Source: Variovorax sp. KK3 (GTDB taxonomy: Bacteria > Pseudomonadota > Gammaproteobacteria > Burkholderiales > Burkholderiaceae_C). Taken from it: a DNA stretch of 64,000 bases. The notes under the pieces were generated by a model. The model saw only the letters and a list, made by a program, of their open reading frames with translations, ran no database searches and was not told the DNA's origin. The stretch covers positions 1 through 64,000 of the forward strand of contig NZ_LYVO01000010.1 of assembly GCF_001984055.1 (NCBI RefSeq), given 5' to 3'. The position numbers were made by a program, and so were the translations under genes. Shown here piece after piece: positions 32,349 to 41,407 of the stretch. Within the stretch, counting starts at the first letter, position 1, and each line of letters begins with the position of its first letter.

Positions 32349-33383
32349 TCAATCGAAGTTGAGCAACACCTTCATCGCCTGCGACCGATCCGCCGCCAAG
32401 GCGAACGCGCGGGCCGAATCGCGGTACGACAGCGTCGCCGAAATCAGCGGCTTCACGTCCACCAGCCCCTTGTTGAGCAGCGCCACCGCCACCGCGAACT
32501 CCTCGTGAAAGCGGAACGCGCCGCGCAGGTCGAATTCTTTCGCGACGATGGTGTTGATGGGGAGCGTCATCTCGCCGCCCAGTCCGAGCTGCACGATGAT
32601 GCCGCGCGGACGAACCGCATCGAAGGCCCCGATCAGCGCGCGCTGGTTGCCGCTGGCCTCGAACAGCACGTCGAAATGCCCCTTGTCGGCTGTGAAGCGC
32701 TTCAGGCCGTCCGGCTCCTCCGCCACGTTGACGACCTCGTCGGCGCCTACCTTGAGCGCCTTGCCCAGCGTGTGCGAACCGACGTCGGTCGCCACGATGT
32801 GCGTCGCCCCCGCGCGCCGCGCCGCGATGATGGCCAGCGCACCGATCGGCCCGCAGCCCGTCACCAGCACGCTCTTGCCCAGCAGCGGCCCCGCGCGCCG
32901 CACCGCATGCAGCGCCACCGACAGCGGCTCGGCCATCGAGCCCTCGCCGTCGCTCACGCTGTCGGCTAGGCGATGCGCCTGCCAGTGCTCCACCACGATC
33001 TCCTGCCGGAAGGCGCCCTGCACGTGCGGCGTGCGCATGGCGCTGCCGTAGTAGCGCATGTCCAGGCAGTGGTTCTGCAGCCCTTCCTGGCAGTAGCGGC
33101 ACAGGCCGCAAGGCCGGCTCGGGCTGATGGCCACGCGCTCGCCGGCCGCGAAGCCGCCAGCGCCGTCGCCAACCGCCTCGATGATGCCGGCCACTTCATG
33201 GCCCAGCACCATCGGCTCCTTGATGCGCACGGTGCCGAAGCCGCCGTGCTGGTAGTAGTGCAGGTCCGACCCGCAGATGCCGCCGCAGCGTACCCGCACG
33301 CGCAGCTGGCCGGGGCCGATCTCGGGCGTGGGTACGTCTTCGACCCGCAGGTCGCCGGGCGCGTGGATGACGAGTGCTTCCAT
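32349..33383 (-). CDS. Zinc-dependent dehydrogenase, L-idonate 5-dehydrogenase-like
   Basis: A 344-residue medium-chain dehydrogenase. The catalytic zinc region is GGICGSDLHYYQHGGFG and GHEVAG, the structural zinc Cys cluster is CGLCRYCQEGLQNHC, and the Rossmann loop is VTGCGPIGALA. The strongest resemblance is to IdnD, which oxidises L-idonate to 5-ketogluconate. The adjacent SDR resembles gluconate 5-dehydrogenase, the partner in that pathway, which supports the call. It lies 36 bp downstream of the SDR in the same operon. Confidence 0.82.
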   Translation of the reverse strand: MEALVIHAPGDLRVEDVPTPEIGPGQLRVRVRCGGICGSDLHYYQHGGFGTVRIKEPMVLGHEVAGIIEAVGDGAGGFAAGERVAISPSRPCGLCRYCQEGLQNHCLDMRYYGSAMRTPHVQGAFRQEIVVEHWQAHRLADSVSDGEGSMAEPLSVALHAVRRAGPLLGKSVLVTGCGPIGALAIIAARRAGATHIVATDVGSHTLGKALKVGADEVVNVAEEPDGLKRFTADKGHFDVLFEASGNQRALIGAFDAVRPRGIIVQLGLGGEMTLPINTIVAKEFDLRGAFRFHEEFAVAVALLNKGLVDVKPLISATLSYRDSARAFALAADRSQAMKVLLNFD

Positions 33384-33419
33384 GGTGTGTGCTTCTTGAT
33401 GAGTGAGGGTGCCGATCGA

Positions 33420-34193
33420 TCAGAGCGTCGCGGTCACGCCGCCGTCCACGTACAGGATGTGGCCGTTGACGAAGTTGGACGCGTCGCTCGCCAGGAACAC
33501 CGCCGCGCCGACCAGGTCTTCCACGTCGCCCCAGCGCCGCGAGGGCGTGCGGCCGACCAGCCACGAGGTGAACTCGGCGTTCTTGACCAGCGCATCGGTC
33601 AGCTCGGTCTTGAAGTAGCCCGGCCCCAGGCCGTTGACCTGGATGCCGTGCTGCCCCCAGTCGATCGCCATGCCCTTGGTCAGCATCTTCACCGCGCCTT
33701 TGCTCGCGGTGTAGGGCGCGATGCCGGGCCGCCCCAGCTCGCTCTGCACCGAACATATGTTGATGATCTTGCCGCGCTGGCGCGGAATCATGCGCCGCGC
33801 CACCGCCTGGCCGACCAGGAACACGCTGTCGACGTTGGTCTTCATCAGCTCGTGCCACTGCGCTTCCTCGAACTGGTCGAGCGGCGCGCGGCGCTGCATT
33901 CCGGCGTTGTTGACGAGGATGTCGATGGCGCCGATCTCCGCCTCGATGCGTTCGACCGCCGCGCCCACGGCGTCACCGCTGGTCACGTCGAAGACGGCGG
34001 TGAAGACCGTCGCGCCTTCCTGCCGCAGCTTGGCAGCCGCCTGTTCGAGCTTGTCGCTGCCGCGCGCATTGAGCACGATGCGCGCGCCGGCGCCTGCCAG
34101 GCCGCGTGCCAGCGCAAGGCCGATGCCGCCGCTGGAGCCGGTGACGAGCGCGGTGCGCCCCGTGAGGTCGAAGCTTTTGAGGACGGGGTTCAA
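33420..34193 (-). CDS. SDR oxidoreductase, gluconate 5-dehydrogenase-like
   Basis: A 257-residue short-chain dehydrogenase: cofactor motif TGSSGGIG, NNAG, and catalytic Ser with YTASK. The SVQSELGRPGIAPYTASKGAVK segment is typical of IdnO/gluconate 5-dehydrogenases. The frame is open far upstream through the LysR gene, but the LysR-type promoter at 34292-34355 limits the start. TTG 34193 is the only standard start codon in frame after that promoter and gives the family length. The zinc dehydrogenase follows. Confidence 0.82.
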   Translation of the reverse strand: MNPVLKSFDLTGRTALVTGSSGGIGLALARGLAGAGARIVLNARGSDKLEQAAAKLRQEGATVFTAVFDVTSGDAVGAAVERIEAEIGAIDILVNNAGMQRRAPLDQFEEAQWHELMKTNVDSVFLVGQAVARRMIPRQRGKIINICSVQSELGRPGIAPYTASKGAVKMLTKGMAIDWGQHGIQVNGLGPGYFKTELTDALVKNAEFTSWLVGRTPSRRWGDVEDLVGAAVFLASDASNFVNGHILYVDGGVTATL

Positions 34194-34291
34194 GTCGGAG
34201 TTTCCATCGAGGTTTGGAATGTGGTGTGTCCGCGCCGCCGCAGTATCGCGCTGGCGGCGGCATCCGCGGCACCTTCCACTGATGCGACCCG

Positions 34292-34355
34292 AAGGTACGC
34301 AAGCCGGCGCCGGCCACCAAGACGAGATCGGTCTGGCTCTATAGCAAAGGCTTAT
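34292..34355 (-). promoter_or_regulatory. LysR-box promoter of the SDR/zinc-dehydrogenase operon (site 1)
   Basis: Reading the minus strand: box ATAAG-CCTTT-GCTAT (34355-34341), CGTCTTGG (34324-34317), -35 TTGGTG (34320-34315), 17-bp spacer, -10 TACCTT (34297-34292). The box shows the T-N11-A spacing of LysR sites, and its centre falls near -63 relative to the expected start point. Four other promoters in the window share this layout with the same box-to-35 distance. Confidence 0.7.
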
Positions 34356-34396
34356 GCGAGCCGCGAGCCGCGAGCCGCGAGCCGCGAGCCGCGAGC
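34356..34396. repeat. Heptanucleotide tandem repeat (GCGAGCC)
   Basis: Five full units plus six bases of a sixth, directly abutting the LysR box on its upstream side. It lies between the LysR gene and the dehydrogenase operon. The rest of the 34194-34447 gap holds the promoter and no gene that I can support. Confidence 0.85.
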
Positions 34397-34447
34397 AGTG
34401 GACAGTGAACAGTGATTCGGCCCGCGCAGCGAAGCCGGCGCGACGCC

Positions 34448-35380
34448 CTAGTGCTGCGCCAGCGCCCCCTTCATGTAGCGCCCGAACTCTTCGACGAAGA
34501 CCCGCGCGCGGCGTGGCATGCGCCGGTCGGGGTAGAGCATCCACACCGCGGGCTCGTCGCTCGCCGGGTAGGCGCATTCGTACTCCTCCAGCACCTGTTG
34601 AAGCCGCCCCGACTTCAGGTCGTCGCGCACCACGTTGCGGCTGACCCGCACCACCCCCAGGCCGCGCCTCGCGAGTTCTGCGAGCGTCACGTAGCTGTCG
34701 ACGATGATGCGCGGCGCCACGGCCTGCCGCAGCAGTTGCCCTTCGTGCTGGAAGAACCACGTGCTCGCTTCGGTCGGTGCGTGCGCGAGGCAGTCGTGCG
34801 CGGCCAATTCGGCGGGCGTGCGCGGTGCGCCGCGCCGTGCCAGGTAGTCGGGCGCGGCGCAGAGGATGCGACGCACCGAATGCAGTTTCACGCCGATCAG
34901 TCCCGAGTCGGGCACGAAGCCGGTGTGCAGGGCCAGGTCGAAGCCGTTCTCCACCAGGTTCACCAGCCGGTCCGTCGTGGCGATGATGAAGCGGATGTGC
35001 GGAAAGCGCGGCGCGAACTCCTGCAGGAAGGGTGCGAGGAAAGTGGCCGACGCATGGTCCGAAATCGCGATCCGCAGCGCCCCGGCGGCCTCGCCGCGCA
35101 GGCCGGCAAGCGACTCCGACACTTCCGCGAAGCCGTCGGTCGTTCGCTGCGCCCACTCGAGCAACAGCTGCCCGCCATCGGTCAGCCGCATGCGGCGCGT
35201 GGTGCGCTGGAAGAGCGTGGTCTTGAGCGCGCGCTCCATGGCTGCCAGCCTGCGGTTGGCCAACGAGGGCGACAGCCCCAGGCTGCGCGCAGCCGCCGAA
35301 ATGCTGCCGCGGGCGTGCACCGCCAGGAACAGGTCGAGCAGTTCGAGGGTCAGCGCAGGGGTGGGGGAGGGATCGGCCAT
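34448..35380 (-). CDS. LysR-family transcriptional regulator
   Basis: A 310-residue LTTR. N-terminal winged HTH (LLDLFLAVHARGSISAAARSLGLSPSLANRRLAAMER), then a substrate-binding-like effector domain. It belongs to the branch whose HTH reads SPSLANRRL rather than QPALSQQ, unlike the three LysR genes near 56-60 kb. Start ATG 35380. It diverges from the Bug-protein operon (114 bp) and lies upstream of the SDR operon, so either may be its target. Confidence 0.9.
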   Translation of the reverse strand: MADPSPTPALTLELLDLFLAVHARGSISAAARSLGLSPSLANRRLAAMERALKTTLFQRTTRRMRLTDGGQLLLEWAQRTTDGFAEVSESLAGLRGEAAGALRIAISDHASATFLAPFLQEFAPRFPHIRFIIATTDRLVNLVENGFDLALHTGFVPDSGLIGVKLHSVRRILCAAPDYLARRGAPRTPAELAAHDCLAHAPTEASTWFFQHEGQLLRQAVAPRIIVDSYVTLAELARRGLGVVRVSRNVVRDDLKSGRLQQVLEEYECAYPASDEPAVWMLYPDRRMPRRARVFVEEFGRYMKGALAQH

Positions 35381-35494
35381 CTGTGCATTATCGGAACAAC
35401 TGATGGCCCGCGAAGGTGGCTGCCAGGACGCGTCGCCGTTTCCATAATGAGCGAACGGCTGCGGCGGGCGCGGCACCCTTGACCAGGAGTTCTC
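35381..35494. promoter_or_regulatory. Divergent promoter region between LysR and the Bug operon
   Basis: The sequence holds CATTAT (35386-35391) and, 51 bp away, ATAATG (35444-35449), an inverted pair. They could be opposing -10 elements (GATAAT on minus, CATAAT on plus). The -35 regions are poor. The ATAAG-N5-CTTAT layout found elsewhere is absent here, which suggests a different regulator. Confidence 0.35.
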
Positions 35495-36484
35495 ATGGAT
35501 CTGTTCCGTTCTCGACTGGATAGGCGGCATGCCATCGTCGCATTGGGCGCTGCGGTGGCGGCGCCGATGGCGTTCGCGCAGGCCTTTCCGAGCCGGCCCA
35601 TCAAGATCATCGACGCCTTCGCGCCCGGGGCGACGACGGACATCATCGCCCGCATCGTCTCCAACCGGATGCAGGTCACTTTCGGCCAGCCGGTGATCGT
35701 GGAGTCGCGCACCGGCGCCAACGGCGTGGTCGGCAGCGAATTCGTCGCGCGGGCCACCCCCGACGGCTACACGATGTTCGTAGGGTCGACCTCCACGCTG
35801 GCGGTGAACCAGGCGCTCTACAAGATGTCCTTCGACCCGACCAAGGACCTGGCGCCGGTGAGCATGCTGGCCGCGCAGCCGCTGATCGTCGTCGTGCATC
35901 CCAGCCTGCCGATCAAGTCCATTCCCGAGTTGATCGCCTATGCCAAGGCGAACCCGCAGGCCCTGAACTACGCCACGCCCGGCATCGGCAATCCGGTGCA
36001 CCTGGCCACCGAACTGTTCAAGAAGATGACTGGCGCGCCGATGACGCACGTGCCCTACGCCCGCGGCAGCGCGGCGGCCATGCCCGACCTGCTGTCGGGC
36101 CAGGTGCAGCTGATGTTCGCGCCGATGTACGTGCTGCCGCAGGTGCGCGATGGCCGGCTGCGCGCGCTGGCCGTCACCGGCCCGAAGCGCCTCGATCTGG
36201 TGGCGGATCTGCCGACCGTTGCCGAAGCGGGCGTGGCCGGCTACAACGTGACGCTCTGGAACGCGATGGCGGTGCCGGCCGGCACGCCCAAGGACGTCGT
36301 CGCCAAGCTCAACGCCGAGATCGTGCGCATCCTGCAGCTGCCCGAGGTGCGGACGCAGATGCTGTCGACCGGCCTCGAACCGATCCCCGGGACACCGGAG
36401 CAGCAAGCGGCCTTCACGCGCTCGGAGGCCGAACAGTGGACCCGCCTGATCAAGGACATCGGCATCAAGGTCGAGAGTTCATGA
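35495..36484 (+). CDS. Bug-family (TTT) periplasmic solute-binding protein
   Basis: A 329-residue exported protein with a Tat/Sec-like signal (LDRRHAIVALGAAVAAPMAFAQA) and the Bug fold: FPSRPIKIIDAFAPGATTDIIAR near the start, then GSEFVARATPDGYT. Bug proteins bind carboxylates or related small acids; many are orphans without TctAB membrane partners, as here. It opens an operon of catabolic enzymes, so it probably captures or senses their substrate. Its stop overlaps the aldolase start. Confidence 0.9.
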   Translation: MDLFRSRLDRRHAIVALGAAVAAPMAFAQAFPSRPIKIIDAFAPGATTDIIARIVSNRMQVTFGQPVIVESRTGANGVVGSEFVARATPDGYTMFVGSTSTLAVNQALYKMSFDPTKDLAPVSMLAAQPLIVVVHPSLPIKSIPELIAYAKANPQALNYATPGIGNPVHLATELFKKMTGAPMTHVPYARGSAAAMPDLLSGQVQLMFAPMYVLPQVRDGRLRALAVTGPKRLDLVADLPTVAEAGVAGYNVTLWNAMAVPAGTPKDVVAKLNAEIVRILQLPEVRTQMLSTGLEPIPGTPEQQAAFTRSEAEQWTRLIKDIGIKVESS

Positions 36485-37257
36485 ATGCCATTCGCCGCGC
36501 GTGGAGTGCCGGCGAGCGTGCCGCCGGCACCTTCGTGTTCTCGCGCGACGCGGCGGTGAGCGAACTGGCGGCAATGGCCGGCTTCGACTTCGTGGTGGCC
36601 GACATGGAGCATGCCGCGCTCGAACTGCGCGAGGTGGAGCAGCACATCCGGGCCGCGCGGATGCATGGCGCGTCGGCGCTGGTCCGTGTGCCCGGCGTGG
36701 CCCATACGGCGCTGGCCGCGAAGGCGCTGGACCTGGGCGCCGACGGCATCGTCTTTCCGCATTTCGGCGTCGACCTGGCCGCCTCGCGCGCCGCGACGGT
36801 CATGCTGCGATATGCGCCTGGCGGCATGCGCCCCAGCTGCACGGGCGTGCGGGCGGCCGGCTACGGGCTGCGTCCTTTCGCGGGCTACGTGCGCGAGTCC
36901 GATGCCGGCGTGCTCGGCATCGGGCTCATCGAAGACATGGCGGCCGTCGAGAACATCGACACCGTGCTCGAGCAAGCGCCCTGCGACGCCGTGATGCCGG
37001 GCCCCGGCGACATCGCCACCTCGCTCGGCGTGCCGGGCGAGCCGGGCCATCCGCGCGTGCGCGAAGCCATCGAACACACCCTGGCCCGGGCGCGGCACGC
37101 GGGCGTGCGCACGGGCATGTACCTCAATTCCCTGGACGAGTCGGCCGACTGGCGTGATGCCGGGCTCGATTTCGTCGTCTACCTCATCGATCTCAAGATC
37201 CTCGGCGCCGCGTTTCGCGATGCGACGCGTGCGCTCAAGCCTTCGTCCCCACCATGA
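36481..37257 (+). CDS. HpcH/HpaI-family aldolase
   Basis: A 258-residue class II aldolase-type TIM barrel. FVVADMEHAALEL near the start, metal-binding Glu in LGIGLIEDMAAVENID and Asp in MPGPGDIATSLG are visible. Family members cleave hydroxy-oxo-acids to pyruvate plus an aldehyde or semialdehyde. Coupling to an alcohol dehydrogenase (ATGA overlap at 37254) fits an aldehyde product. Start ATG 36481 overlaps the previous stop. Confidence 0.87.
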   Translation: MNAIRRAWSAGERAAGTFVFSRDAAVSELAAMAGFDFVVADMEHAALELREVEQHIRAARMHGASALVRVPGVAHTALAAKALDLGADGIVFPHFGVDLAASRAATVMLRYAPGGMRPSCTGVRAAGYGLRPFAGYVRESDAGVLGIGLIEDMAAVENIDTVLEQAPCDAVMPGPGDIATSLGVPGEPGHPRVREAIEHTLARARHAGVRTGMYLNSLDESADWRDAGLDFVVYLIDLKILGAAFRDATRALKPSSPP

Positions 37258-38432
37258 TGTCTCCCTCCTTCGACTACGCCGGCTTCGCCAGCCGTGTGCT
37301 GAGTGGCCCCGGAACGATCGACCGCATCGCCGACGAAGTGCGCCGGCTCGACGCGAAGCGCGTCCTGCTCATCACCGGCCGGCGCACGGGCCAGACACAA
37401 CTGGTCGCACGCATTCGCACCGTGCTCGGCGAGCTGCTGGTCGAGACCTTCGACGGCGTGACGGAGCATTCGTCCGTGGCGATCGTGGAGCAGCTCGCTC
37501 GAAGGGTGCGCGAGATCGATGCCGACCTGCTGCTGGCCGTCGGCGGCGGCAGCGCATCCGACACCGCCAAGGGCGTGGCCATCCTGCTGGCCGAGGGCCC
37601 GCCGCTGGCGCGCCACGCCAACACCTTCACGCCACCCGACAAACTCGTGCAGCAGGAACTGCTGCAGCCCAAGATGCCGATCATCGCGGTGCCGACCACG
37701 GCGTCTGCCGCCGAAGTGACGCCCGGCCTCGGCATCCGCGACGAACACGGCCACAAGCTGCTGCTGTGGGACGCCAAGGCGATGCCGCGCACGATCATCC
37801 TGGACCCGCAGGCGAACCTGGAGGTGCCGCTCGCGATCATGACCACCTCCGGCATGAATGCCCTCGCGCATTGCATCGAGGGCCTGTATTCGAAGCGCGC
37901 CAACCCGATATCGGACGCGCTGGCGCTGCACGGCATTCGCCTGCTCGCGCAAGGGCTTCGCGCCATGGTGGGCGATCCAGACAGCATCGACGCGCGTGCC
38001 GACGTGCTCAACGGCGCCCACCTGAGCGGCATGGTGATCCCCAACACGCGGACCTGCATCCACCACGGCGTCTGCCACTGCCTGGGTGCGCTCGGCGGCC
38101 TGCCGCATGGCGTCGCCAACGCCATCCTGCTGCCGCATGCCATGCATTTCAATCGCGAGGCGGCCGCGTCCAAGCTCGCCTTGGCGGCCGAGGCCTTCGG
38201 TGTCGATGTGCGAGGCATGGACGAAGCCGCGGCCGTTGACGCTTCGGTGGAGGCCGTGCGGCAACTGCAGCGCGACCTCGGCGTGCCGACGCGGCTTCGC
38301 GACACGCCGCTCGACCGCGCGCTGCTGCCGGCCATTGCCGACCACGCCATGGGCGACCGGGCCTTGTACTTCAACCCCGGCCCCACGCCCACGCCCCAGG
38401 CCGTGCTGTCGCTGCTGGAGGCTGCGTGGTGA
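37254..38432 (+). CDS. Iron-containing alcohol dehydrogenase / maleylacetate reductase-like
   Basis: A 392-residue group III dehydrogenase. The nucleotide loop is GGGSASDTAKG, followed by PTTASAAEVTPG. Metal-ligand His lie in MNALAHCIEG and THHG-type segments (CIHHGVCHCLGAL). It reduces an aldehyde or ketone, or oxidises the alcohol, in the pathway served by the upstream aldolase. It overlaps both neighbours by 4 bp (ATGA and GTGA). Confidence 0.87.
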   Translation: MMSPSFDYAGFASRVLSGPGTIDRIADEVRRLDAKRVLLITGRRTGQTQLVARIRTVLGELLVETFDGVTEHSSVAIVEQLARRVREIDADLLLAVGGGSASDTAKGVAILLAEGPPLARHANTFTPPDKLVQQELLQPKMPIIAVPTTASAAEVTPGLGIRDEHGHKLLLWDAKAMPRTIILDPQANLEVPLAIMTTSGMNALAHCIEGLYSKRANPISDALALHGIRLLAQGLRAMVGDPDSIDARADVLNGAHLSGMVIPNTRTCIHHGVCHCLGALGGLPHGVANAILLPHAMHFNREAAASKLALAAEAFGVDVRGMDEAAAVDASVEAVRQLQRDLGVPTRLRDTPLDRALLPAIADHAMGDRALYFNPGPTPTPQAVLSLLEAAW

Positions 38433-39667
38433 GCGGCGCACACGCCGCGTCGACCCCCCGCAGGCCCTTCGCCGGCATCCGCGTGCTCGACGTGACGCGG
38501 GTCGTCGCGGGGCCCTTCGCCTCGTACCAGCTCGGCCTGCTCGGTGCCGAGGTCATCAAGATCGAAGACCCGCTAAGCCGTGGCGACACCATGCGCTATC
38601 GCAAAGGCACCAAGCCCGCCTACGGCGCCAACGGCATGGCGACCTTCTACCTGTCGCAAAGCGCGAACAAGAAGTCGATGACGCTCGACCTGCGCAAGCC
38701 CGAAGCGCGTGCCATCTTCCGCAAGATGGCGCTCGAAGCCGACGTGCTCGTCGAAAACCTCCGCGCCGGTGCGATGGCGCGCATGGGTTTCGGCTACGAA
38801 GACCTCAAGGACGAGAACCCGCGCCTCGTGTACTGCTCGCTCACCGGCTTCGGCCACACCGGCCCCAAGCGCACGCATGGCGCCTACGACCCGGTGATCC
38901 AGGCCGCGAGCGGGCTCATGAGCGTCAACGGCACGGCCGACATCGCACCGGTGCGCGTGGGCGCACCCGTCATGGACTACTCGGCGGGCCTGGCGGCCGC
39001 CTTCGGCATCGCCAGCGCGCTGTTCGAGCGCTCGCGCAGCGGCCTGGGGCAGTACGTCGACGTGTCCATGCTGGACACCGCGCTCGTCATGATGGGCGCG
39101 CTCGTCACCGAGGCCGCCACCGCGCAATCGCTCCCCAAGCCGCCCGGCAACCGGGCGCCGGCGGAGACCTACGGCAATGCCTGCTTCCAGTGCGCCGATG
39201 GGTTGATCTCGATCGCCGCCATGGAGCCTTACCACCGCGCGCGGATGTGGCAGGCCATGGGGCGGGCCGACATCCCGGCGGATGCGCGCTTCGCGACCGA
39301 CGAACTGTGCAGCCGCAACATCGACCTGCTGCACGCGGAGATGGAACGCACGTTCCGCACACGCGGCGCGCAGGCGTGGGAGGACATCCTGAACGAGGCA
39401 GGCGTACCGGCCGCGCGCGCGCGCACGATTCCCGAAGCGCTGGCGATGGAACAGGTGCAGGCCCGTGGCGTGATGCACACCATGCACGACGTTCCGGGCA
39501 TCACCGGTGCGGCGAGCTTTCCGACCGCGCCTTTCCTGATGTCGGCGGGTGGCGTGCGCGTGGATTCTCCGCCGCCGCTGCTGGGCCAGCACACCGACGA
39601 GATCCTGGCGACGCAAGGCTACGACGCCGCCGGCATCGCGCGCCTGCGCGAAGAAGGTGTCGTATGA
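38429..39667 (+). CDS. CaiB/BaiF family CoA-transferase
   Basis: A 412-residue family III CoA-transferase moving CoA between carboxylates. The N-terminal GIRVLDVTRVVAGPFASYQLGLLGAEVIKIE is the family signature. The candidate catalytic Asp is D183 in GAPVMDYSAG. GTG 38429 overlaps the previous stop as GTGA (GTG 38426 is the adjacent alternative). It implies that a free acid in this pathway is activated as a CoA thioester. Confidence 0.93.
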   Translation: MSGAHAASTPRRPFAGIRVLDVTRVVAGPFASYQLGLLGAEVIKIEDPLSRGDTMRYRKGTKPAYGANGMATFYLSQSANKKSMTLDLRKPEARAIFRKMALEADVLVENLRAGAMARMGFGYEDLKDENPRLVYCSLTGFGHTGPKRTHGAYDPVIQAASGLMSVNGTADIAPVRVGAPVMDYSAGLAAAFGIASALFERSRSGLGQYVDVSMLDTALVMMGALVTEAATAQSLPKPPGNRAPAETYGNACFQCADGLISIAAMEPYHRARMWQAMGRADIPADARFATDELCSRNIDLLHAEMERTFRTRGAQAWEDILNEAGVPAARARTIPEALAMEQVQARGVMHTMHDVPGITGAASFPTAPFLMSAGGVRVDSPPPLLGQHTDEILATQGYDAAGIARLREEGVV

Positions 39668-40407
39668 GCGCCGCAGACCCCACGTCCGTCCAGGCCGGCG
39701 GTGCCCGCATCTGGGACGCGTTTCTCACGCCCACGGACCGGCAGTGGGCGCAATTGCGCGCCAAGCGCCCCATCGGCTTCGGCGAGCGTTGCGCGCTGCT
39801 GGTGATCGATCTGTACCGAGGTGGCTTCGGCGACCGCGACCAACCCCTGCTCGAATCGATGCGCGAATGGCCCTGGAGCTGCGGCCCGCACGGCTGGCGC
39901 GCCTTGCCGCACATCCGCACGCTGCTGGCGGCCGCGCGCGCGGCGCAGGTGCCGGTGATCCATTCGACGATGCGCCAGTCCGACGACGGCCTGCTCGGAT
40001 GGATGGAGGCGTTGCACGGCGACAACGGCGGCGCCATGGCGCGCGGGGACGCACAGCGCAACGCGCGCGCCAAGGAGATCCTGGAAGAGGCCGGCCCGCG
40101 ACCCGGCGAAGCGGTGATCGCCAAGTCGGCGCCCAGCGCCTTCTGGGGCACGCCGCTGGTGGGCCACCTGCAGCAGCTGCGCGTGGACACGGTGCTCGTC
40201 GCGGGCATGGCGACCAGCGGCTGCGTGCGGGCGAGCGTGGTGGACGGCGCGGCGAACCGGCTGCGCATGATGGTCGTGGAGGAATGCGTGTTCGACCGGC
40301 TCGAAGCCTCGCATGCCGTGAGCCTCTTCGACATCGACCAGAAGTACGGCGACGTGGTGACGCTGGATCGGGCGCTGGAGGCCATCGCCTTCCACGCGGA
40401 GCCGTGA
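39664..40407 (+). CDS. Isochorismatase-fold amidohydrolase
   Basis: A 247-residue cysteine hydrolase with the complete triad D49 (LLVIDLYRG), K154 (IAKSAPSAF) and C187 (TSGCVRAS). It is closest in style to N-carbamoylsarcosine amidase-like members, which split C-N bonds in carbamoyl amino acids or amides. A role in releasing ammonia or CO2 from a nitrogen-containing substrate is inference. It overlaps the CoA-transferase stop by 4 bp. Confidence 0.88.
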   Translation: MSAADPTSVQAGGARIWDAFLTPTDRQWAQLRAKRPIGFGERCALLVIDLYRGGFGDRDQPLLESMREWPWSCGPHGWRALPHIRTLLAAARAAQVPVIHSTMRQSDDGLLGWMEALHGDNGGAMARGDAQRNARAKEILEEAGPRPGEAVIAKSAPSAFWGTPLVGHLQQLRVDTVLVAGMATSGCVRASVVDGAANRLRMMVVEECVFDRLEASHAVSLFDIDQKYGDVVTLDRALEAIAFHAEP

Positions 40408-40450
40408 CGGCCCTGATCGTTCGAGTTTTTTGACACGAGGAGAGCAACGA

Positions 40451-41407
40451 GTGAGCAGCATGCGAGTGGCTTTGCTGGATGACTACCAGGGCGTGGCATT
40501 GCGCCACGGCGATTGGACGAAAGTGGAGGGCGCGACCGTCGTGCCGTTTCGCGACCATGTACACGACGAGGACGAGCTTGCGAGCCGCCTCGCGGATTTC
40601 GACGCGGTGTTGCGCATCCGCGAGCGCACGGAATTCCCGCGTTCGCTGCTCGCACGGCTCCCGCGTCTCAAGCTGATCCTGGCGACAGGCATCCGCAACA
40701 AGGACTCGATCGACCTGGCCGCCGCACGCGAGCTGGGCATCACGGTCTGCAGCACCGAGGCGCTGCAGCGCGAGACGGTCGAGCTCACCTGGGGCCTGAT
40801 CCTGTTGCTGTTCCGCGGGCTGCCACGCGAGATGGCGTCGCTGCGCGCGGGCGGCTGGCAGTTGGGCGTGGGGCGCCGCCTCACCGGCAAGACCTTGGGC
40901 ATCGTCGGCTTCGGCACCATGGGCATTCCGGTGTCGCGCGTGGCGCTGGCCTTCGAGATGAAGGTGATCGCGTGGAGCCCGAACCTCACGGCGGAACGCA
41001 CCGAGCCGCACGGCGTGCAGGCCGTGTCGCGCGAGCAGCTGTTCAGCCAGGCCGACGCCATCACGCTGCACCTGCCGCTGTCGGACCGCAGCCGCGGCCT
41101 GGTGAACGCGACGGACATCGGGCGCATGAAGCGCGATGCGGTGCTCGTCAACACCTCTCGCGCGCCGCTGGTCGACCAGGACGCGCTGATCGCCGCGCTG
41201 CGCGATGGCCGCATCGGCGGGCTCGGCGTCGACGTCTACGAAAGCGAGCCGCTCGCCGCCGACCATCCCTTCCGCCTGCTGCAGAACGTGGTGGCGACGC
41301 CGCACATCGGCTATGTGACGCAAGAGAACTACGACCTCTTCTACGGCCAGTCGGTGGAGAACCTCCAGGCCTACATCGCCGGCAAGCCCATGCGGGTGAT
41401 CAATTGA
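40451..41407 (+). CDS. D-2-hydroxyacid dehydrogenase family protein
   Basis: A 318-residue NAD(P)-dependent dehydrogenase with GIVGFGTMG, and catalytic Arg (NTSRAPLVD), Glu (DVYESEPL) and His (TPHIGYVT). It reduces a 2-oxo acid or oxidises the D-2-hydroxy acid. GTG 40451 follows GAGGAGAGC; ATG 40460 is an alternative. A 43-bp gap with a run of six T precedes it, the only real break in this operon. Confidence 0.9.
   Translation: MSSMRVALLDDYQGVALRHGDWTKVEGATVVPFRDHVHDEDELASRLADFDAVLRIRERTEFPRSLLARLPRLKLILATGIRNKDSIDLAAARELGITVCSTEALQRETVELTWGLILLLFRGLPREMASLRAGGWQLGVGRRLTGKTLGIVGFGTMGIPVSRVALAFEMKVIAWSPNLTAERTEPHGVQAVSREQLFSQADAITLHLPLSDRSRGLVNATDIGRMKRDAVLVNTSRAPLVDQDALIAALRDGRIGGLGVDVYESEPLAADHPFRLLQNVVATPHIGYVTQENYDLFYGQSVENLQAYIAGKPMRVIN

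Noticed and set aside
34356..34396. Possible CRISPR array
   Set aside because: Units are 7 bp and directly contiguous with no spacers. It is a simple tandem repeat.
35386..35449. Sixth member of the ATAAG-N5-CTTAT promoter set
   Set aside because: CATTAT/ATAATG here lacks the N5 spacing and there is no CGTCTTGG or TTGG at the fixed offset.
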